Below are positions 57,210 to 64,000 of a DNA stretch of 64,000 nt, one piece after another. Under the pieces are notes generated by a model. The model made no database searches. It was given only the letters and a program-made list of their open reading frames with translations, and was not told the DNA's origin. The DNA is from Fasciola hepatica. Taxonomy: Eukaryota > Platyhelminthes > Trematoda > Plagiorchiida > Fasciolidae. Position 1 is the first letter of the stretch; each line of letters starts with the position of its first letter. The translations under genes and the position numbers were made by a program. Location of the stretch: positions 8,356,501 to 8,420,500 of the forward strand of contig CANUEZ040000103.1 of the NCBI GenBank assembly GCA_948099385.1, given 5' to 3'.

Positions 57210-58935
57210 GCCGTTGCTCTGCTTTCTCGTTTTACCTCACCTTCCTGAATAACTTCACCGCCTTTGAAATTCTAATTGCTTTGTTTGATCGCTTCTCCTA
57301 GACTTCGCCATCGACATATGTAAAGTATGTTTGCGTCCACTAACTGTCTTTCCATGACATCCTATAGGATCCTGCCAACTTAACTTTGAAATAAATCCTT
57401 ACAGATGCGTTCGCATTTATAGAGGCAACCGTAATACTCCCCAGAGATCGTCAATATGCCCCATCTGCTCCACGATTTATTACCTTCATTTAGTTATATC
57501 GCGTCTGTGGCCCTGAAACCAACCTCAAAATCGCTATGGAAATGGCATCAGTGACCAACTTTTGGTCGGCTATATATCTATATATATTTGTATATATAAA
57601 AAATATATATACTTGTACATATACTCATTATTGTCCTGTTATTATTAACACAAGCATAGTGAGTAACTCAAAGCTCCTTGATATTTCTCAGCTTACAATG
57701 CCCCTTTTCCGCACCAGGCCACACCACATATACTTCCCTCACCACCTCCGCGATTTTGAACTGGAAAATCCAGTCTTATTTATCCCACTTAGCGTGACTC
57801 ACTAACTGAACGCAACACCCAGTTACAACGTCACCAATTCTGCTTCCAACCTATCCCTCCAGCTAGGTTTTTTCCCTTATCTCATGCAGAATTTACTTGT
57901 TCTCTTCTACTGAATAACTACTCCAGATCAAATCCTTAACCCGTTATTGAATCTTACGGCTATCAGTAATCCACGGTTTACCGTCTCCTTTTTTTAATCT
58001 CACGTGTCATAGACCGAGCTTTGCTTTAGTCCATCTACCAATGGACCAATATTGAAGCCCATATACCCCGCCATTCTCCATAGCACTTTTTTTCGCCATT
58101 CTGGTTTTTTGTACGAATCCTCACCTATTTACTGATCCGTGTATGTCTCGCTCCTTCAACGATTCACCTTCTTGTCTGTCTCCTATTCTATAGAAACAGA
58201 ATGGGCATTAACTCCACACTCCTTGATATCCTTTTACTTACGTTTCCTCCTTTCCACACCAGGTCCCACCACATGTACTTCCTAGACCACCTCTGCGATT
58301 TTCAACTGGAAAATCCAGTCTCACCTATCCAACTGAACTCAACACCCAGTTGTGACGTCGCCAATCCTGTCCTCACCCTATCCCCCAGCTAACGTTTTCA
58401 GTAATTTCATGCAGAATTTCGTAATTTCTTCTGCTGAATGACTACCCTAGGCGAAATACTAACTTTCCCATCGAAAGATTTAGCCACACGTATGCGTTTC
58501 CTTTTTTAGTCTCTTTTTTCATGGCCTCAATCTGTCTTAGAGATCCGCTGCATCGATGAGCCCGTCGTTCACTTTTGTTCTTCTTTCCGTTAACCGTTGA
58601 TCCTCAGCTGGGTTATACCCAGACTGCAACTCTCAATCTCATTTCCCCTGTCACAGTCTTTTGCGTCCGACCGCTTTCGCATGACCCATCTGATGATTGC
58701 ACCCACGTATACATATATATACCTTTGGCATGCACCACTCACCTTTCTCCCCCCTTCCCATTAGATTGTGCCACCTAACACCATAATTTGCATATACATA
58801 ATAATAAAAAAATCGTTTCGTCCTTCAGTGATACGTTCTCGCCCTCACCTTATTAGTATTAGACTCCAATGTGCCACGGTTTTACTTCCGACAGCTTTCC
58901 TATTACCCGTCTGATGATCGCGCCCACGTATGCAG

Positions 58936-58976
<41 letters not shown>

Positions 58977-60612
58977 TCATGCTCCACTCGCTTTTCTCCT
59001 CCCTCCTTACTAGATCGTGCCATTTCTGAACATAATTTGCATACATATCTTTTGAAAAAACGTTTTGCCCTTTGGTGATAGGTGCTTGCCTTCACTTAAT
59101 TCCTCTGTCTCAGGCTAGAACTCAGCGGTCTCATCCAGACTGCTATCTTCCTTTTTTCCCCATTCTTCTTCCAGATCATACCCTCTACTATTGTTTTGTT
59201 CCTTGTTTCCAAATTGAACTCCTATCCTCATCCACCACCTACCTGATATCTCCCTAAATATCTACTATCACCCAACTACCCTAGAAAACTACCAGTCTCC
59301 ATCTAGGGGTCCCTAATAGACCGGCTCACTAGCCGAACGATAACTGATTGTTCAGATAACAAAATGTTCATCGTGTAGTTTCCATCAAAACGATAAGCAT
59401 AACCCACAGCTGAAACACTCTCCAGACTGCCGCACTCATGATCTCTTTCAGATCGCATTGGTTACTTGGGTAGCCGTCGGCCAACTCGACGTTACTCTCG
59501 GATTACCGTAGGGACTAGACGATTTGGTCCATCGAATTGACAACGGCGTTAACCTATACTGTCGCCTGCTGACGTTATAAGAGGCACCGTACACGACTGA
59601 CTATAATCCTATAGCCGGAGTAACTAACCCCTATGATAATCTCACCGGATCGCGGAGCTGATTCCTGACACCAATCATCACCTCACACCCGCTCAATATC
59701 TATTTCTAATACTCCACTCCAACGGTTCAATTCTTTCCGCGTTGCAGTACGATACCGAGGACCGGAACCTAGCCCTCGCCGCTGCCTAATTCGTCAAACC
59801 AGCCCCTCTTTGCCTGCTACCCTCAACATTCTACCCGCCATCAACTGCAACCGAGGTCTTTATGAAGCAGAATACCTATCACCTGCAGTCGACTGGAATG
59901 TGGCTAATAATTTTATACCGCATATACAGAAAATGTTTATCTTTATACTCTTCCAAATTCTGCCTAGCCGCACCAGCAGCGTTTGTCAACACTAATCCGT
60001 TTCTTTGGCGGCTCTTCTGTGAAAGTCCATTATGCATAACTACACCATTCATGCTCTTCATAATTTCACTGCAATCCTTGTGAAGCTTTTGCTTTCATGT
60101 GAATTTCCATATGACACTGAAATCACCCACACAAAATGTCCGTTTCATTAACACCTTTAACTCACTTGCATTTATTTCACATGCTTCCCCCACAATTAAT
60201 TGCTCAGTGATGTATCAGTGTTCTATATTTCGCTGGCATCTCTGACTGCGCGTAGATAGCCCCATGCGTATTCTACTTTTGACCTTGTTCTTTGGCACCT
60301 CGTCCGCCCGGTTACTCGTTGGTGACCGTCCATTTATCGTCTACATCGGCAATCCCACGTTTATCCAGCTATCCACACCGCCCTCACCGTATTCGAAACC
60401 GATTTGCAATCCCCGCTTCAACCATTACCACTTTAGTTCACTCAAACAATATATGACTTTGCTGGTGTATTTCGGTTGCTGTGTGACTCATAAATTTAGA
60501 AATTGTGAAAACCTCACATTGATATGTACGGCTGTATTCTCTGATCTTGTCTTGTGCATGTGTATTGACCACGGTCGAGAAATATACAATAATCAGTAAT
60601 AAATAAATAATA
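57210..60612 (+). mobile_element. LINE D 3'UTR and tail, right-arm copy
   Basis: 3.4 kb of non-coding sequence ending GGTCGAGAAATATACAATAA and an A/T-rich run, then directly BEL/Pao gag. AT tracts lie near 57560-57615 and at 58938-58973. The LINE therefore inserted into the BEL/Pao element in the same orientation. Confidence 0.7.
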
Positions 60613-61409
60613 CGGGACAAGCAAGGGAGGCGATTGCTGAATGTGCTATGTTGCCTCCAACACTGGCAAACAATGGGGCTAGGGAAATCTTAAAGGATCT
60701 GTATGGACAAGAGCACGTAGTGGCTCGTTCACTGATTGACGGCTCACTGCAGGGTTCGAAGCCTCTGGTGGAATATTCGGATGCCCTGACCAAACTGTCG
60801 TTGAAAATGCTAAACTGTGAGGTTGCCTTTATGCAAATGAATTGCATGTCAGACCTCAATTCACTGCAGACTATGGAACGTATCACTTGAGTGCTACCAA
60901 CGCGTCCTCAGGGTTTGTGGGCTAAGACCGTTGATGACATTTTGGGAAGAGGAGACGGACCGAGGTTCCAAGATCTGCAGCACTTAGTGTCCCTTGAGGC
61001 ACGGATTGCTCGAAGTAGGTTTGGCAAACTGGCTGCCAATGGCAAGGCTCGCAGTTATTCGCGGTCATCCAGTTGGAGGAATTATGCAAGAACCCCGCAT
61101 CTAGAAGCTACATGGTTCACGCCAGATCAGGGTAGTACTTTGTTGGTCGCATCTAATAGGTGCTCGGTATGTAATGGAATACACGCACTTAAAGAATGTC
61201 AGCGATTTCTGTCCCGTGATATACCCGGTCGTTGGGCATTGATTAAACAAATCAAGGCCTATTTTTCGTATCTCAAGTGCGAACACCTGTCCAGCAACTG
61301 CTCTGTTTCCAAACCGTGTTCAACATCAGGTTGTCCGAAACGGCATTACCGTCTACTGCATGGTGCAATGAAGCAGTGTACCGATCGAGTCACGCAAGAT
61401 ACAACATAA
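60613..61409 (+). pseudogene. BEL/Pao gag (third element), interrupted by LINE D
   Basis: Opens with GQAREAIAECAMLPPTLANN, which aligns with GEAREAIEDCVMLPP of the 22038 element. A TGA at 60888-60890 separates this from the second frame (60891-61409). That frame carries the Cys/His array: CSVCNGIHALKEC, a Tyr for Cys at the CFxC position (AYFSYLKCEHLSSNC), then CSTSGCPKRHYRLLH. One knuckle is thus damaged. The 5' part of gag lies beyond the LINE insertion and was not found. Confidence 0.78.
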
Positions 61410-61418
61410 GGGCTACAG

Positions 61419-61961
61419 ATGGATAAGCTGGGTACTGACAATGCAAAAATGCCTGAGCAGTGGACCAATAATTCTGCGGCTACTCTTAGACCACAATGTC
61501 GGGCCAGTTTAGGTGGTATACCGGTGCAAGTAGACGGACCGGTGGGCTCAGTGGAGACATACGCATCGCTGGACAGCGGGTCTAATGTGACTCTAACACA
61601 AATAGACATTATGAAGCTGGTGGGCCTGGAGGCATTACCGGCCTCACTTTGGATTTCGACCGTAAATGAGACTACCACTTGGAATTCGGGAATAACGGAG
61701 CTGCGACTGAATTTATCGTCAGAGAATGATTTCGTGAATACAGAGAGAGCATTTTGTGTTGAATGGCTACTAATCCAAGTGGCCCAGTACTGCACAGATG
61801 CAGACACTTTATCCCGGTCTCCCCTACATTGCGTCCAAAGACAAAATCTGGAGGATTCCAGAGTGCGAATCCTGATAGATGCCGACGTCCCAGAAGCAAA
61901 TCAGGCATTAGAGCAAAGATGCGGCAAAAGAAAACAACCATATGCTGTGCGACGATTTTAG
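61419..61961 (+). pseudogene. BEL/Pao protease region (third element)
   Basis: Encodes the retropepsin start VETYASLDSGSNVTLTQIDI with an intact Asp-Ser-Gly, followed by LRLNLSSENDFVNTERAFCV. It ends with EANQALEQRCGKRKQPYAVRRF, parallel to HWVQDQRIDTSRQPYAVKT of the 22038 element. Frameshifts near 61750 and a stop at 61959-61961 break it. Confidence 0.7.
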
Positions 61962-62159
61962 AATCGATTGTTCTTGGTCCGATAAACCAGGTACCACGCT
62001 TTGTGGGGACAGTAAACCATATTGCGAGGGGGATTGTCCCATACGAGAACAGATCGATCGACTATACAACGCCGGTTTCTGCAATGTGTGTGCGTCGAAT
62101 AACTCTCCTTCATTAGAAGACAAACAGGCTGTTGATATGGTTTCCAAAGCCATAACCTA

Positions 62160-63666
62160 GTTGAACGGACACTATGAATTTGCACTTACGTGAAGGAATC
62201 CTGAAGTGAGACTTTCGAGTAATTATATTGTGGCCAAAGAGAATTTGAACGGCTTGAGGGAAAGGTTTGCGGTTGAACCTGAATTCTTCGACATATACTC
62301 TGCAATAATAGAGGGTTATTTGCGCCAGGGCCACGCCCGGTTATTGCCAGATGTAGATATAAAAATGGGTTTTGGGCCAAAGTAGTACTTGCCACATCAC
62401 ACAAGTACAAACCTCAAAAGACCTAGCAAGTTGAGGGTGATGTTTGACTGTACGGCTGCATTCCAGGGACGCTCCTTGAATGATTACTTGCTATAGGGAC
62501 CGGACACGACAGCAAGCTCAGTTTGATTGTTGCTCCGTTTTTGAAAGGAACCTGTCGCGTTGGCTGCGGATATTCAAGAAATGTTCATGCATGTTCGAGT
62601 GTCGACGAGAGACAAGGGGGCACTGAGGTTTCTCTGGCGAAAAAATGGTCCACTAGGTGGTAAGCTTGTTGAATACCAAACGAATGCCCGCCCATTTGGT
62701 GCCACCTCCTCCCCCCTTTTGTGCAAATTTGACGTTATGTCGCACGGCAGACGATTGAGGAGGACAGTATGAGAATTTCATCTCAAAGGCCGTGTACACC
62801 AACTTCTATGTAGACGGCTGTCTTGTATCTTTGTTCACGCCGGAGAATGCAATTGTTTTGCCATCCGGATGGGTGAGTTACTATCACAAGGCGGGTTCCG
62901 GCTGCATAAGTGGGTTTGTAATCGTAAGAAGGTGCCGGGTATTTTACCGAAATCTGAGCTGGCCCATTTTACTTTGGAAATAGATGATTGCGCGCCTGTG
63001 CCGGAGAGGATGTTGGGATTCGAATGGAACACGATGGAAGACACGTTCCAGCTTTCGTTCGCAATTCGCGGAAAACCTCGAAGTAGGCGTGGCTTGTTGT
63101 CTATAGTATCATCCGTGTTCGACCCACTAGGGTTGGTTTCACCTTTCATTCTGCCAGGCAAGGTGTTATTGCAATCACTGCGTCGCTTAAAGCTTGGTTG
63201 GGACGACCCAATTGGAGAAAAACCCATACGATGCTGGAACGAGTGGTTAAGAAGCATGGAACAACTTTGCGCATTCAAAATTCAGCGTTTTGTCGTTAGA
63301 GGTGACACTCTGAACGAAGGTGTACAGCTTCGTATATTTTGTGGCACTTCCAAAGTTGGCTATGGAGTGGTGGCGTATTCCAGAATGGTTTCAAGGGACA
63401 TAGTCCCTTACTGTAACCTACTGCTCTCTAAGTCAAGGGTAGCTCCTCCGAAGACCGTAACGATTCCTCGATTGCAGCTAGCCGCAGCAAGACTGACCGT
63501 TAGAGTTTCTCGGATTCTTATGGAAGAAACCGGAATCAAGTTTGGTAAGACCTGCTACTGGGTGCACTCTGCGATAATTTTGCACTACACAAACAACACT
63601 AAAATTAGATTTATTACGTATGTTGCGAACCGTTTGGATGAAGTCTATCAGTGGTCGGGACCCTGA
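62160..63666 (+). pseudogene. BEL/Pao reverse transcriptase and RNase H (third element)
   Basis: Broken frames give the [31 protein letters not shown] and NFYVDGCLVS (62804-62833), where the second Asp of the YVDD box is Gly. The frame 62869-63666 continues with GGFRLHKWVCNRKKV, SIVSSVFDPLGLVSPFILPG, and an RNase H with FCGTSKVGYGVVAY (Gly for the first catalytic Asp) and WVHSAIILHYTNN (His for Asp). It ends in FITYVANRLDEVYQ and a stop at 63664-63666. Catalysis is lost at three separate sites. It is much closer to a full-length pol than the other BEL/Pao copies here and lacks their big deletion. Confidence 0.85.
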
Positions 63667-64000
63667 CAATGGCGTCATGTCAGATCGGAGGCTAACCCTG
63701 CAGACTTGGCATGAAGAGGCACAACATCACCGAGTGATATCAGCTGCTGGTTCGAAGGTCCTAATTTCTTGATGAACGATGAAACTTCAAGGCCGACCAG
63801 TCCTACGGTGTCTGCAGCACCACCAAACGTTGAGTTGAAACAGTTCTCACAATGTTGCAGGATACATGGACGCACGCACTCCTAGCTAGGTACTCCAGTT
63901 GGTTTCACTTTGTGAGGTCGGTAGCGCGGTGAACCCGTTTCAAAATGTACGTTGCAGTCATGAGAGGCGGGCACAGGGATCTAGGATTGAGAACTGGGCC
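63667..64000 (+). pseudogene. BEL/Pao RNase H end and linker toward integrase, cut by window edge
   Basis: In frame after the stop at 63664-63666: QWRHVRSEANPADLA, the usual NPAD motif that follows RNase H in Pao elements, then decayed sequence. Integrase would lie beyond 64000. Confidence 0.6.

Larger units (their letters stand above)
55076..61147 (+). repeat. Inverted repeat 2, right arm
   Basis: Reverse complement of 31405-37479. On its outer side the BEL/Pao gag runs on naturally into protease and RT. On its inner side LINE D is cut off at 55076 and joined to unrelated sequence. The left arm shows the opposite: cut on the outside, natural on the inside. Confidence 0.95.

Overview
The window is eukaryotic and consists almost entirely of retrotransposons. 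I see no bacterial operons, rRNA, tRNA or CRISPR. The best guess for the host is a flatworm (trematode or related platyhelminth). It carries Ty3/gypsy elements of CsRn1 type (a Cys-His-Cys-Cys Gag knuckle, a TGGTGAGCCCGAC primer-binding site of the kind ascribed to tRNA-Trp, 4-bp target duplications), BEL/Pao elements, and several CR1/Jockey-like LINEs with A/T-rich trinucleotide tails. The species cannot be fixed from the sequence alone. The one stretch that may be non-retroelement coding sequence is a DUF4806-like gene fragment, present twice.

Layout. 1-1854 is the 3' part of a BEL/Pao deletion derivative with its 3' LTR. 1855-2378 is the DUF4806-like fragment. 2602-6895 is a decayed CsRn1-like gypsy element ('gypsy-1'). 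Its 3' 2.96 kb recurs inverted at 8508-11471, making a large palindrome with a 1.6-kb spacer. 11472-15985 holds fragments of gypsy-1, two LINE ORF1s and an antisense LINE 3'UTR. 15986-~20870 is LINE B, with a solo gypsy LTR at 19052-19355. 22038-26264 is a complete BEL/Pao deletion derivative, LTR to LTR. 26265-31404 repeats the 1855-10560 arrangement with its own deletions, so 1-10.6 kb and 24.4-31.4 kb are a direct segmental duplication.

31405-37479 and 55076-61147 are a second, 6.07-kb inverted repeat. Each arm holds the 3' half of LINE D joined to a BEL/Pao gag. Between the arms lie LINE D's endonuclease, antisense LINE tails and the long LINE A (39854-53285). LINE A is interrupted in ORF1 by a nearly intact gypsy element ('gypsy-2', 41156-46583, minus strand) and in the endonuclease by a truncated LINE 3'UTR (47610-48345). 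61148-64000 continues the BEL/Pao element through protease, RT and RNase H, with catalytic residues lost.

How it fits together. These are layers of insertions later rearranged, not a cooperating gene set. Boundary logic suggests a 17.6-kb inversion with a duplicated 6-kb breakpoint segment, a direct duplication of a composite block, and arm-to-arm homogenisation in the smaller palindrome. Gypsy-2 and LINE A look youngest and closest to functional; everything else is clearly broken.
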